Positions 36,260-47,963 of a stretch of 64,000 nt of DNA are shown here, piece by piece; the stretch's first letter is position 1; each line of letters opens with the position of its first letter. The position numbers and the translations under genes were made by a program. This stretch comes from Opisthocomus hoazin (taxonomy: Eukaryota > Chordata > Aves > Opisthocomiformes > Opisthocomidae), in NCBI RefSeq assembly GCF_030867145.1, contig NC_134440.1, forward strand, positions 6,510,001 to 6,574,000, given 5' to 3'. The notes beneath the pieces were generated by a model. The model had not been told where the DNA came from, made no database searches, and worked only from the letters and a program-made list of their open reading frames with translations.

Positions 36260-37355
36260 ATGGTTACCAGCCGTGGGAAAGCTGTTGCTCGAAGGAGTGT
36301 GGGGACCCAGACGGAGGCCCCCACGCAAGAACGCGGGTGTCCAGGTCTCTGGCTGCAGGGAGGGCCTGAGCCTGGCGCTCGTACCGGAGGACAGCAGAGA
36401 CAGCGGCTGTGTTCGGTGCGAGCAGGTGAATGACCTGCTCAGCCTGGTGGCAGAGCTGAAGGAGGAAGTGGAGAGGCTGAGGAGCATCCGGGAGTGTGAG
36501 AGGGAGATCGACTGGTGGAGCCGCACCCTGCCCTCCCTGAGGCAGAGGCAGCAGGAGGCGGCTCCACAGAAAGCAGAGAACCCCCTACGCTCTTGCCACC
36601 GAGCAGAAAGAGGGGACCTAAGAGATGGGGGGGAATGGAAACGGGTTCCTGCTCGGGGTGGCAAGCGAATCTCCCCCCGGCCTCCCTCACCTGCCCAGTT
36701 GCCCTTAAGCAACAGATATGGGGCTCTGGAATATGAGGGACTGGCCACAGAGGATGTGGGTGAAGGTGAAGCTCCATCCAGGGGGTTGCCTAGAACGAGT
36801 CAGACAGCCCCACGTATTACAACTGCCTCAACTAAGAAAAAAAGGAGGGTCATTGTCATAGGTGATTCCCTTCTGAGGGGAACAGAGGGCCCGATCTGCC
36901 GACCGGACCCATCCCACAGGGAAGTCTGCTGGCTCCCTGGGGCCCGGGTTAGGGATGTTGCGAAGAGACTCCCTGGTCTGGTGCAGCCTTCTGATTACTA
37001 CCCCCTCTTGGTAATGCAGGTTGGCGGGGACGAGATCGCAGAAAGAAGTCCCAAGGCCATCAAAAGGGACTTCAGGGCACTGGGGCGACTGGTTGAGGGA
37101 TCAGGGGCGCAGGTGGTGTTTTCCTCCATCCCATCAGTGGCAGGGAACAGCACTGAAAGGGGCAGGAAAACTCACCTGGTTAACAGGTGGCTCAGGGACT
37201 GGTGCCATCAGTCAAATTTTGGCTTCTTTGATCATGGGGAGGTGCACACAGCACCGGGCCTGCTGGCGACAGGTGGAACTCAGCTATCTCAAAGGGGAAA
37301 AAGAATTCTTGGCCACGAGCTGGCCCCGGGGCTCATTGAGAGGGCTTTAAACTAG
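36260..37355 (+). pseudogene. CR1 ORF1 (coiled coil plus SGNH-esterase-like domain), unit 1
   Basis: Starts MVTSRGKAVARRSVGTQTE, then changes frame once near 36330; the rest is open in the 36273 frame to 37355. Contains a coiled coil (VNDLLSLVAELKEEVERLRS) and an esterase domain beginning RRVIVIGDSLLRGTEG, with GDS at 36861-36869. The usual DGxHLS block that supplies catalytic Asp and His reads GGTQLS (GGTQ at 37272-37283), so the esterase is probably inactive even apart from the frame change. CR1 ORF1 proteins are thought to bind RNA and lipids in the retrotransposition particle. Confidence 0.85.
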
Positions 37356-37411
37356 GTTCGAAGGGGGGAGGGGATATTGCCCAGCTCACTAGGGATGAGC
37401 CTAGGCTTGGC

Positions 37412-40349
37412 GTGCCAAGGCCAGGCATGAGATTGACAGCCCAGCTCAAGTGTGTTTACACCAATGCACGTAGCATGGGCAATAAACAGGAGGAGCTGGA
37501 AGCCATTATACAGCAGGACGGCTACGACTTGGTCGCCATCACAGAAACGTGGTGGGACAACTGGCATGACTGGCATGCTGTCATGGATGGCTACAGACTC
37601 TTTAGGAGAGACAGACCAACAAGGAGAGGTGGTGGAGTTGCTCTACATGTGAGGGAGCAACTGCAATGCATTGAGCTTGGCCTGGGGGCAAATGAGGAAC
37701 AAGTTGAAAGCTTGTGGGTTAGAATTAAGGGACAGGCTCATACAGGTGACATTGTGGTGGGTGTGTTCTACAGGCCACCTGAGCAGGAGGAGGAGGTTGA
37801 TGAGGCCTTCTACAGGCAGCTGCAAGCAGCCTCACAGTCACAGGCCCTGGTTCTCATGGGGGACTTCAACCACCCTGACATCAGCTGGGAAGACCATACA
37901 GCTAGGCAGGCGCAATCCAGGAGGTTCCTACAGAGCATCGATGATAACTTTCTGATGCAAGTGGTGGAGGAACCAACAAGGAAAGGCGCGCTGCTGGACC
38001 TTGTGTTAACAAACAAGGAGGGACTGGTGGAGGATGTGAAGGTAGGAGGTAGACTCGGCTGCAGTGACCATGAAATGGTCGAGTTCAGGATCCTGCGTAG
38101 AGGAAGCAGGGCGATAAGCAGGATCAAAACCTTGGACCTCAGGAGGGCTGACTTTGCCCTCTTCAAGGAGCTACTGGGAGGTATCCCGTGGGCCAGGGCT
38201 CTCGAAGGCAGGGGGGTCCATGAGTGGTGGTCGCTCTTTAAACGACACTTCCTCCATGCTCAGGAGCAATGCATTCCCCTGAGAAAGAAATCGAGCAAAG
38301 GAGGTAGGAGACCTGCATGGTTAAACAAGGAGCTTCTAGCAGAGATCAGGCAGAAGAGAAAGGTCCATGGAATGTGGAAAGAGGGGCAGGCCACTTGGGA
38401 AGAGTACAGGAACGTGGTGAGAGCATGCAGGGATGCGACGAGGAAGGCCAAGGCCCACCTGGAATTGAAGCTGGCAAGGGATGTCAAAAACAACAAGAAG
38501 GGCTTCTTCAACTACATCAGCAGTAAAAGAAAGGCTAGGGACAATGTGGGGCCGCTGCTGAATGAGGCGGGTGTCCTGGCGATGGAGGATGCGGAGAAGG
38601 CAGAGCTACCGAATGCCTTCTTTGCTTCAGTCTTCAGTGCTAAGACTGGCCCTCAGGAATCCCAGGCCCTGGAGGTAAGAGATGAAGCGTACAAAGAGGA
38701 CGACTTTCCCTTGGTCGAGGAGGACTGTGTGAGGGATCGCTTAAGCGATCTGGAAGTCCACAAATCCATGGGCCCTGATGGAATGCACCCACGAGTGCTG
38801 AGAGAGCTGGCGGATGTCATTGCTGAGCCACTCTCCATCATCTTTGAGAGGTCCTGGAGGACAGGAGAGGTGCCCGAGGACTGGAGAAAGGCCAATGTCA
38901 CTCCAATCTTCAAAAAGGGCAAGAAGGAGGACCCAGGGAACTACAGGCCGGTCAGCCTCACCTCCATTCCGGGAAAGGTGATGGAGCAGCTTATCCTGGA
39001 GGTCATCAACAAGCAAGTGGAGGAAAAGAAGGTTATCAGGAGTAGTCAGCATGGATTCACCAAAGGGAAATCATGCCTGACCAATCTGATAGCTTTCTAC
39101 GATGACATGACTAGCTGGGTAGATGAAGGGAGAGCAGTGGATGTTGTCTACCTAGACTTCAGCAAGGCTTTCGTCACAGTCTCCCATAATATCCTCCTAG
39201 AGAAGCTCAGGAAGTATGGGCTGTATGAGTGGTCAGTGAGGTGGATTGAGAACTGGCTAAATGGCAGAGCTCAGGGGGTTGTCATCAGCAGCGCTGAGTC
39301 TGGTTGGAGGCCGGTAACCAGTGATGTGCCCCAGGGGTCAGTACTGGGCCCAGCCTTGTTCAACTTCTTCATCAGTGACCTGGATGAAGAGTTAGAATGT
39401 ACCCTCAGCAAGTTTGCTGATGACACCAAACTGGGAGGAGTGGCTGATAACACCAGCAGGCTGTGCTGCCATTCAGCGTGACCTGGACAGGCTGGAGAGT
39501 TGGGCAGAGAGGAACCTGATGAGGTTCAACAAAGGCAAATGCAGGGTCCTGCACATGGGGATGAACAACCCTATGCATCAGTACAGGCTTGGGGCGGACC
39601 TGCTGGAGAGCAGCTCTGCGGAGAGGGACCTGGGTGTCCTGGTGGACAACAGGTTAACCATGAGCCAGCAGCGTGCCCTGGCTGCCAAGAAGGCCAATGG
39701 GATCCTGGGGTGCATTCAGAGGAGCGTGGCCAGCAGGTCGAGGGAGGTTCTCCTTCCCCTCTACACTGCCCTAGTGAGGCCCCATCTGGAGTACGCTGTC
39801 CAGTTCTGGGCTCCCCAGTTCAAGAAAGATGAGGAGCTACTGGAGAAAGTCCAGTACAGGGCTACAAGGATGTTGAGGGGACTGGAGCATCTCTCCTGCG
39901 AGGAGAGGCTGAGGGAGCTGGGCTTGTTCAGCCTGGAGAAGAGAAGGCTGAGAGGGGACCTTAGAAATGCATCTAAATATCTGCAGGTTGGGTGTCAGGA
40001 GGACGGGGCCAGACTCTGTTCAGTGGCGCCCAGCAACATGACAAGGGGCAACAGGCACAAACTGAAGCAGAGGAAGCTCCAGCTGAACCCGAGGAAGAAC
40101 TTCTTCCCTCTGAGGGTGACAGAGCCCTGGCCCAGGCTGCCCAGCGAGGCTGTGGGGTCTCCTTCTCTGGAGATATTCCAACCGCGCCTGGACGCGGTGC
40201 TGTGCAGCCTGCTCTGGGTGACCCTGCTTGGGCAGGGGGTTGGGCTGGGTGATCCCAGAGGTCCCAGTCAACCCCAAACATTCTGTGGTTCTGTGACTCA
40301 CAGAGGGCCCTGGCAACCCCCACCATTCCGTGATTCCGTGATTCCGTGA
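37412..40349 (+). pseudogene. CR1 ORF2 (endonuclease and reverse transcriptase), unit 1
   Basis: A 689-codon open frame from [23 protein letters not shown]-type endonuclease: ITETWW (residues 43-48), [10 protein letters not shown] (150-159), SDHEMVEF (218-225). Reverse transcriptase: [39 protein letters not shown] (motif A Asp present), [12 protein letters not shown] and FADDTKLGG (about residues 666-674). Just after FADD the frame changes (about 39455-39475) and continues in a second open frame to 40349 covering the C-terminal region. The main frame therefore keeps both catalytic domains but loses the C-terminus. One further notable change is AFVTVSH where most CR1s have AFDTVSH. Confidence 0.88.
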
Positions 40350-40516
40350 GTGTGCAGGGAGCGTGCAGGGAGTGTGCAGAGAGGCCAGGCGTACACAGGG
40401 AGCAAGTCGCGAGCGTGGAGCATGAGCAGTGACCACGCAAGGAGCACGCGGTAAGTGTGCATTAAGCGTGCAGTGAGTGTGCAGACAGGCCAGGAGCGTG
40501 CAGGGAGCTTTCTACG
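40325..40516 (+). repeat. Degenerate GTGCAGGGAGC minisatellite after the CR1 tail (unit 1)
   Basis: Between the CR1 tail and a second CR1 fragment lie irregular repeats of GTGCAGGGAGC/GTGTGCAG/CACGCAAGGAGCACG type (40348-40510). The same sequence recurs at about 52029-52220 in unit 2. Confidence 0.7.
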
Positions 40517-40638
40517 AAAGGACAAGGGGCAACGGGCACAAACTGAAGCAGAGGAAGCTCCAGCTGAACCCGAGGAAGAACTTCTTCCCTCTGAGGGTGA
40601 CGGAGCCCTGGCCCAGGCTGCCCAGGGAGGCTGTGGAT
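40517..40638 (+). repeat. CR1 fragment at the junction of units 1 and 2
   Basis: GGACAAGGGGCAACGGGCAC through GGCTGCCCAGGGAGGCTGTGGA, a CR1 ORF2-end piece in sense orientation, truncated at both ends. At 40637/40638 it stops and MOB3A intron 1 (GGGCCCAGATGGTATCCC, equal to 28939 onward) begins. Only a 3-bp stretch (GGG) and one extra T are possible microhomology or filler. The identical junction occurs at about 52341. Confidence 0.92.
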
Positions 40639-40862
40639 GGGCCCAGATGGTATCCCAGATCTCTTCCTATGGGATTTAGGCAAGGTTTCCTGTTGAGAGC
40701 ACTGCTTCTAATCGCTGCCCTTCTGTGCTGCCTTGCAGATCGGGACCAGATGAGCAGAGGGAGGTTTCTGTGAAGATCAGAGCCCCGGGAAGTGGCCCAG
40801 CAGCGCCGCGTCTCTGGCTGTTGTCGCTACGGTCCTGGAAAAGCAAGAAGAGGAGAAGCAAA

Positions 40863-43800
40863 ATGTCCCGCGCTTTAAAGCAAGTGTTCAATAAAGACAA
40901 AACCTTCCGGCCCAAGCGCAAGTTTGAGCCGGGGACTCAGCGGTTTGAGCTGCACAAGAAGGCTCAGGCCTCGCTCAACGCTGGCCTGGACTTGAAAGTG
41001 GCCGTCCAGCTGCCGCCAGGAGAGGAGCAGAACGACTGGGTGGCCGTGCACGTGGTGGACTTCTTCAACCGCATCAACCTGATCTATGGCACCATCAGTG
41101 TCTATTGCACGGAGCAGTCCTGCCCTGTCATGTCGGGGGGCCCCAAGTACGAGTACCGATGGCAGGACAAGCACAAGTACCGGAAACCCACAGCCCTTTC
41201 TGCTCCCCAGTACATGAACCTCTTGATGGACTGGATTGAGGTACAGACCAACAACGAGGACATCTTTCCCACAAATGTTGGTGAGTTTGGGCTGGAGGGC
41301 GGAGAGGGGCTGGTGCAGAGCCTTCTGCTTTGAGCTCTTGGGTCCCGTTCCTGGTCCGGGAGATGCCGTTGCATAGGTCACCCACAGAATCACAGAATGG
41401 TGGGGGTTGGCAGGGCCCTCTGTGGGTGACCCAGCCCAACCCCCCGCCGAAGCAGGGTCACCCAGAGCAGGCTGCACAGCACTGCGTCCAGGCAGAGCTT
41501 GAATATCTCCAGAGAAGGAGACTCCACAACCTCCCTGGGCAGCCTGGGCCAGGGCTCCGTCACCCTCAGAGTGAAGAAGTTCTTCTTCGGGTTCTTCTGC
41601 TGCTACCCGAGCAGCAGAGCTAGTTCCTTTGTGCTGCGCAGAGGCTGGCGGCGTAGTAAGCTCTTCTGAGCACTTGAGAAAGTTCAGAGCTCTTGTGGAG
41701 TGCTAAAATACCCCGAGCTGTGCCAGATCCCCTGTGGAGTCCTGGATCCCTCGAGGAAAGCCGAGCTGAGCCTAGGCAGCGAAAACAAGAGGCTGCTCTT
41801 GGAGAAGTCGGTCTCTGACATGACTCTTGCGTCCTTCATGCTGGACGTGGTCTCCTGACGGACGGCTCTTTCGGAGCTGATTGCTAGCTTGGGTTCGAGG
41901 CGCGTGCTCAGCATCGGCCTGGTGATGGTGGCCGCGTTTCCATAATTAGCCTCTTTATTATTACAGGCTGGCGTTAGCTGACTCTGCCCTTTCTAGCTCG
42001 GGGCTTCCTGGCGTGCCCTTGGCTGTTTGTTGCAGTGGGGTGGGATGCTGACATGTGCGGGGAGGGAGGGGCAGGGTTTGATCTGTTGCCAGGGTGATGG
42101 AAAGGAGAATTTGGCCAAAGACACCTAAACCTGCATATCCAGACGCAGTTTTGTGTACTGGCTTTGGGACAAGGATTGTTGGCTTTTTTGTTTATTTTGT
42201 GCTGAGTAAGGCATGAGAACTCAGTGTCTAACGCATGAGGTAAATATGATTGATCCCACCCAGAGCTTTCATCTTCTGGGACGCCAAAGACAAGAGGCAG
42301 CAGAGCTCCCTCCCTCCTGCCCCGGCGTTCATCCCGTCGGAGCTCTGATGGGACGAGGTTGGCCTCTGACAGGGACACGTCTGCCGCCTCTGCCACACCG
42401 GCATCCGCGGAGCTCTGCCAGAACGCTGCTGAAACCCGGCGTGAGCGGGCAGAGCGGGGAGCTGGGCCGTAAAGAGCCGGTCCTTCAGACAGCTGCAGCG
42501 CTGCAGTCCTCCCCGCCTGTTCCTCCGGTCGCCCGAACGGCTGCTGCCTGGCTTTGGCGTTGCTGTTTCCAGCTCCGCTTCTACCAGATTCCTCGCCCTT
42601 AAGGCTGACTGACGCGCTGCGGTTCTTGCGGAGCGCTGAAAGGGTCGAACTAATCCCCGCTCCTCCAGAAGCAACCTGTGTGGACTTTAAAGTGTAATAT
42701 TCTGCGGAGATGGGCAGTTGGCCAGGCCACTCCGCAGCAGGGCCCTGGCTACGCAGATGCCGAAGCACTGCCACCTTTAAAGGGGACCTTAAAGTCTTTC
42801 ATTCTTAACCAAAGAGCTAAAGACAGACCAAAATACGAGATAACTGTGAGGAGTGAACAGCACCGAGTCTTGCTTTTGGGAAGTTGCTGCTGGAGTGGAA
42901 CTCGGTCGTGTCTGGTGTTTGTGTAAACACGACGAGTAGGAGTAGAAGAGAGCTCTGTCAGACTGCAGCAGCTGCTGGGAATCTCCGAGGCTGGTCTCTT
43001 GCTTTTGGTCGCTGGCAGCGATCGATGGCACGCAGCGCTCCGTCGCTTAAGAAGTCTGTGCTTTGAAAAATCTGATCCCAATGGAAGGGAAGAAGGAGAG
43101 GGGAACTGGGAATTACCAGGGACAGAAGCCCTCTGGCCTCAATCAGTCAGTTTTATCAGTTTATTTTAGCCCCGAGGAACTGGTTTTGACTTGGCTGAAG
43201 GTTTCTCGTGGTTGTGCCTCTCCTCCCAGGTACTCCCTTCCCCAAGAACTTCCTCCCGGTGGTGAAGAAGATCCTGTCCAGGCTGTTCCGGGTCTTTGTC
43301 CACGTCTACATCCACCATTTTGACAGGATCACCCAGATGGGGTCGGAAGCCCACGTCAACACCTGCTACAAGCACTTTTACTACTTCGTGAAAGAGTTCA
43401 ATCTCATAGACACCAAGGAGCTGGAACCGCTGGTGAGTGGCTGCCTGAGCTCGGGGCACGCGTTGGTCTGTCGGGGTCCGCAGCCGGTGGGGTGGGCTGG
43501 GGCTGGAGGGGTCGCAGAGGTCTCTGGAGCGTCCTCGAAACCAGTTCCCCAAATTCAGGCCATCGGTTGGCCTCGCGGTTTTACTGTCGGGGAACTGGGA
43601 GTGGGGACGTGCGAGCGCAGCTGAGCCGGGGCCGGTTGGGCATTGGCTGGGGGAAGCTGACTTGTTCCCCAGTGGCCTCCTTGCGTTTCCAGCAGCTGGC
43701 TCGCCGTGGCTGCGTGCGCGGCGTGAGCCTGGCGCTGTTAGCCATCCAGGGCGCAGAGGGAAGGGTAGAACCTCCATCCCTGCGCTTACTTCCCATGCTG

Positions 43801-44352
43801 AAGAGCAAGGACAACACCACTGCCCTCACAAGGAGTCTGGAGGGTGGGACCAGTTAGGCCTGGGAGGTGGTGATGGTGTTTCTAAAGCCGTGAGCAGCAG
43901 AGCTGACGTGCAGAGCCGTTGGGCAGCGGTGCCTGGCCGCGGGGGGAGCAGGGACCTGCCCAAACTGGAGCTCTCGGTAGCGTAGAGTCGTAGAATCACT
44001 GAGGTTGGAAAAGACCTCGAAGATCAAGTGCAGCTGTCAACCCAACACCCCCATGCCTGCCAAACCATGTCCTGAAGTGCCACGTCTACACGGTTTTGAA
44101 CCCCTCCAGGGATGGGGACTCCCCCACTGCCCTGGGCAGCCTGGGCCAAGGCCCTGACCACTCGTTCAGTGAAGAAATTTCAGGAAAGCAATAAAGCAGT
44201 GTCACCACGTGCCTGAGAAGGGCGTTTCCGACTACACAAAGGTGAGGCTTTCTCATCTGCACCCTCACCTGGCAGTCTGGGTCTTCATTCGTGGTCCCTT
44301 GTCTTCTCTGTCCCTTTGGCAGAAGGAAATGACCTCCCGGATGTGCCACTGA
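40863..44352 (+). CDS. MOB3A: MOB3A copy 2 (3 coding exons, no own promoter)
   Basis: Coding exons 40863-41280, 43230-43432 and 44323-44352, with exon 2 acceptor at 40738/40739. All splice sites and zinc ligands are kept and the frame is open for 216 residues. Differences from copy 1: His3Arg, Asp80Val, Glu103Lys (only in this copy) and Ile129Thr. Asp80 lies two residues before zinc ligand Cys82 and is also Asp in human MOB3A. The copy lacks the CpG-island promoter and exon 1; upstream sequence is CR1. Expression would need read-through from copy 1 or a CR1-derived 5' exon. Confidence 0.9.
41384..41603 (-). repeat. CR1 3' fragment in MOB3A intron 2 (unit 2)
   Basis: Copy of 29684-29903, carried along by the segmental duplication and not a new insertion. 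Confidence 0.93.
43984..44180 (-). repeat. CR1-like 3' fragment in MOB3A intron 3 (unit 2)
   Basis: Copy of 32284-32480 by segmental duplication. Confidence 0.8.
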
Positions 44353-45644
44353 GACCAGAGCTTCCTGCGCCCGCCTCGGCGTCTCTCCTGAGGGCTCCGA
44401 GTCCCGCTCCTGCGCCGGAGCCGTGATGCAAGCGAAGAACAGAGAGACGCTTTGTTAAAGAAATCTATATATTTTTAATGAGTTTCAATGTAAAACTGTG
44501 ATGTTGCAGGAATATTTTTTTAAAGATGCTCTAGATAAACTAGTTTTTTATAGTAATTTCTATAAAAAAAAAAAAAAAAAAAGAAAATATTTTTGGCCGC
44601 TTGGTGGAAATGCTTGCTCTGTGGGGAGGGAGGAGCCGCCCCGTGCTGCCTCTGCCTCGAGGGTCCCCTCTCTGCAGCGGCACCAAGCGAGCCGAGCCGG
44701 ATGCCTCAGAAAGAGCCACGCGGTGTGTCTGGTGCTGCCGTGGCAGCGGTGCTTCCCTCCCGACACCCATTTCCCACCCGGGAAGGGAGGTTACCTGGGG
44801 ACCGGGGAAGAAACGCCAGTGTACGTGGATCCCCTGCGGTGCTGTTTGGTTCCAGCACCTCTTGCACCGGCTGCGAGTCCCGTTTTGGGACAGAGCTGCT
44901 TTTGTGCTCGCCCTCCGCTTGGCCTCCTGTCCCCGAGGCTTGGCCCTCCTTGCTTTCCCTCTGAAAGAAGCTGACCTTGGGTTTCTTTGGTGGCGAGGCC
45001 AGCGCTGCCACCGCTGATGGCGTCCGAGCCGAGCTGCTCCCTGCGCTCAGCCCAGCGGCGGGGTCCCACGGGGGCTGGGGAGCCGCGCTGGCAGCGTTCG
45101 GCCGGGCTCACCTGTGCCTGGGGGGAGCGAGCAGAGGGAAGGCGCTGGGGCAGGCGTGGGGAAGCCGCTTCCCCATCTCGTGGTACGCTGACCCTGCTGA
45201 GAAGGAACTGGGCTGCTGGCCCTCCGGCCTCGCTTACTGGCGGTGTGGGGGCCATTTTCTGCTTCCCAAGAGGGTACGGAGCCTTCTCCCTCTTCCCGAG
45301 CAGCACGGCCCCCCGCAGCCACACGCGTCTCGTAACCAAAGCTGCAGACCGACGGCCCCGCTGCTGCTCGCGCAAGCGACTCGGCGGCGTGGCGAGGGCT
45401 TTGCAGGGCCCTCGAGGTAGGTAGATGGGTCTACCTAGGATCGGAGGGTTTACAGTAGGACAAAAGGTTTCTATGAACAATGACCAAAACGTACCGCTAA
45501 CCACTTCTTCCTTACAAAGTTTTTCTGTGTCCTGGAATCTCTGTACGTATGTGACTCTCATTTCTCGTACTGTCGGTTGGACGCTCGTACCAATACCACT
45601 GTAGTTCTCTGAAACGGAACAATAAATTATGTCGTATTTACATA
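44353..45644 (+). other. MOB3A: MOB3A 3' UTR, copy 2
   Basis: Matches copy 1, with poly(A) tract A19-G-A4 and AATAAA at 45621-45626. Confidence 0.65.
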
Positions 45645-47553
45645 GCACGCCCCGATTGCTGAATGTCTCGTGGTCACGCGTTCGCCAGAGGGGTTTTATC
45701 AGCAAAATAAACAGGGTGTGTTTGGGCTCCCCGGGAAGGCCGCTGGAGTTGCTGAAAGCTCTTGGGCGAGCGCTTCTGGCCGTGCTGCCCTCGGGTTTGG
45801 TTCCTCCTGCTCTGGGGGGCCGGGGCTGCCCCCAGCTCCCCGTGCGTTCCCGGGGCCATGGGGCAGAGCACGCGGGCCTGGAGCTCACCCAGGGGGCTGG
45901 GGTCGTCCTGATTTGTCTTTCCAATGTCCCTGTACCCAAGGGCTGCTTCTCCCAGCCATAAACCTTGGGTGGATGTGGGCTGGAGAGGTGAACTCGAGTT
46001 TCCCCGCTTGCTGTTGGGCTCTTCGCTGCCGAGTAGCCGTGGGGCTGACGGGCTGCACTGGCCAAGGCTCTGCGTTCGGGGTCCGCAGGCTGTTTTCCGG
46101 AGGGGGAGAGGAATCCTGGGCTCTGCAGCCGTAGCTCCTGCCTGTCCCGGACCCAGCCGTGCCCTGCCTGCAGCACCAGGCCCTCCCGCTCCCCTGGCAT
46201 GTCTGCCGCAGGCTCCCTGCCCAGCCCAGCTGCTGGTCCCCCCCAAGCCCCCTCCCGCCCCTCTCCTGGGTTTTCGTGGGTGCAGCTCAGCCGCAGCCCT
46301 GTCTCCCCTCGGCTGGGTGCTGCTGGAGGGTTTGGCGTGGCTGCCCGGTGCTGTGGCCCGAGCCCCCCGCGGAGCTGAGACCCAGCGCTGCTGGGGAGGG
46401 GGGGCAGCAACCCCCCAGCCCCTGCTGCCCCCGGGAGTGAGCGAGGCCGGATGCTGCGCAGGGGCAGGAAAGGGCACAAACCCGCATCCGCTGCTCTGTG
46501 TCGCACGCTGTCCCCAACAGAGGGGGCAGTCCCTCGCTGCCTCGCCTTACCCAAGGGCTTGGCCAGTGGCAGCATAAAAAAAGGGGCCCTCGGGTTCATT
46601 TCTGCCCCCTGCGAAGCCAAGAGGGTGCCAGGATGCGGCCACTGGCCCCAGCGTCTGCCAGCCCGGGGGTGGTCGAGCCCCCGCCGCGGCTCCAATGCCC
46701 TGTGCGGGCAGCGAGGGTGCAGGGGGGGTGGTTCTGGGGATTTGGGACATTTTCTGCTCCTTCAGGGAAACCGGGCACTGCGCCAGCCTGGACCCCCCCC
46801 TCCCAGCGCATCCCCCAGCTCCCGGGGCGCCCGCAGCGAGCTGGCTGCAGTGCGTCGGGGATGCTCCTGTGGCTTTCGCCCCTTCCCGGGGAATCTGGAG
46901 GATGGAGAGGGGCAAAAAAGAGCCCCGGTTGTTTAAAAGCCGCCTGGAAATGCTTCTCCCATCTGCTGCCAGCGAGCAAGGCGGGACCCCCGCTGCGGCA
47001 CGGCGCAAGCCCCCTCACCCCAAGCACCCTGAAAGCGCAGCTCCCAGAGCTCCCGGCCCGTGTTCTGGGGGTGCAGGGGTTTCCCCTCCCGCAGCGACTC
47101 GCCCCGTCTTCCCCATGGACGCCCGCGCCGAGGCCCCGCTCAGCCCCGCCATCGCCAGCTCCTCGCGCCCCGGGTCTTGGCCGGTGCAGAGCAGTGGAGC
47201 TGGGGCCGGCCGTGTCCCTGCGGGGCTGCTGGGGGCCGGGGGGTGCTCCCCACTGCACCGGCGTCTCCCCTCAAAGGTGTTTTGGGGCGTGAAACCACCC
47301 TGTGCCATGTTTGTGCCCTCCCCCGGGGCCACGCTACCCGGCTGCTTCGGCTGCGGGGTTACGGGTGCTCCCTAACCCCAAGGCATCTGGCTGGGGAAAC
47401 TGAGGCACGGCACAACGCTCCCTGCCCCGCGCGTGGCCGCCCTTCCTTGGGCAGCTCTGCCGCGGGGGGCCCTGGGCGTAGGGGGAGGCACCCCCAAAAT
47501 ACGAGAAACCCAAGTGGGGTTTGGGGACCGGGGACACGTCCCTGGGGAGAAAC
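45645..47553. other. GC-rich spacer, unit 2
   Basis: Copy of 33941-35849, no gene recognised. Carries ATGCGGCC where unit 1 has ATGCAGCC (about 46635), a change shared with unit 3. Confidence 0.6.
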
Positions 47554-47963
47554 CCAGCTACTGAAGGTGAAGGGCTCTGGAGCAGAGGCTCGCGCCGAGG
47601 GACCCTTTCTCCAGTGGCAAAACCGCAGCGGCGAGGCGGCAAAAAGTGCCGAGAGAGAGAGAGGAGACCCCAGCCCTCCCCCGAGCGGGAAAGCGGGAAG
47701 TGCCAACGAGCGGCAGCTCTGCCTCAGCGGGCGCGGAGTCGAGTGTGACAGCGGCCAAACCCCCGCACGGGTAAGAGCGGCCCCCAGGGAGCGCGAGCGA
47801 CCAGAGCCGGCAAACAGAGCCGGCGCAGCAGCCCGGGAGCGGCGCAGCGGTTTGCGCAGCGGTTTGCGCAGCAGTTCGAGCGGGGAAGGCGACTGGCAGG
47901 GTGCAGCCGCCCCTGCTGGCAACTCAAGCAGGGGGCATCGCCTATCCAGGAGATATTCTAGCC

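Larger units (their letters stand above)
35850..40349 (+). mobile_element. Nearly full-length CR1 LINE, unit 1
   Basis: About 4.5 kb, the full CR1 length, in the same orientation as MOB3A. Order: GC-rich 5' UTR with three 12-bp GCGCAGCAGTTT units at about 36146-36181, ORF1 (36260-37355), ORF2 (37412 to about 40349) and a 3' tail with three ATTCCGTG repeats at 40325-40349. The last 100 bp look like two CR1 tails in tandem (CATTCTGTGGTTCTGTGA, then ATTCCGTG repeats). The exact 5' end is uncertain. Both ORFs carry one frame change, shared with unit 2, so the damage predates duplication. Confidence 0.88.
28939..40638 (+). repeat. Tandem unit 1 (11,700 bp): MOB3A exons 2-4 plus CR1
   Basis: First of three head-to-tail units. 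The left edge is where this sequence stops matching the units at 40639 and 52343: upstream is unique MOB3A intron 1, whereas the other two are preceded by a CR1 fragment. The unit begins 100 bp before exon 2 and so retains the branch-point region (CTTCTAAT at about 29006), pyrimidine tract and acceptor. It ends inside a CR1 fragment after GAGGCTGTGGA. Offset to unit 2 is exactly 11,700 up to the 3' UTR poly(A) tract. Confidence 0.95.
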
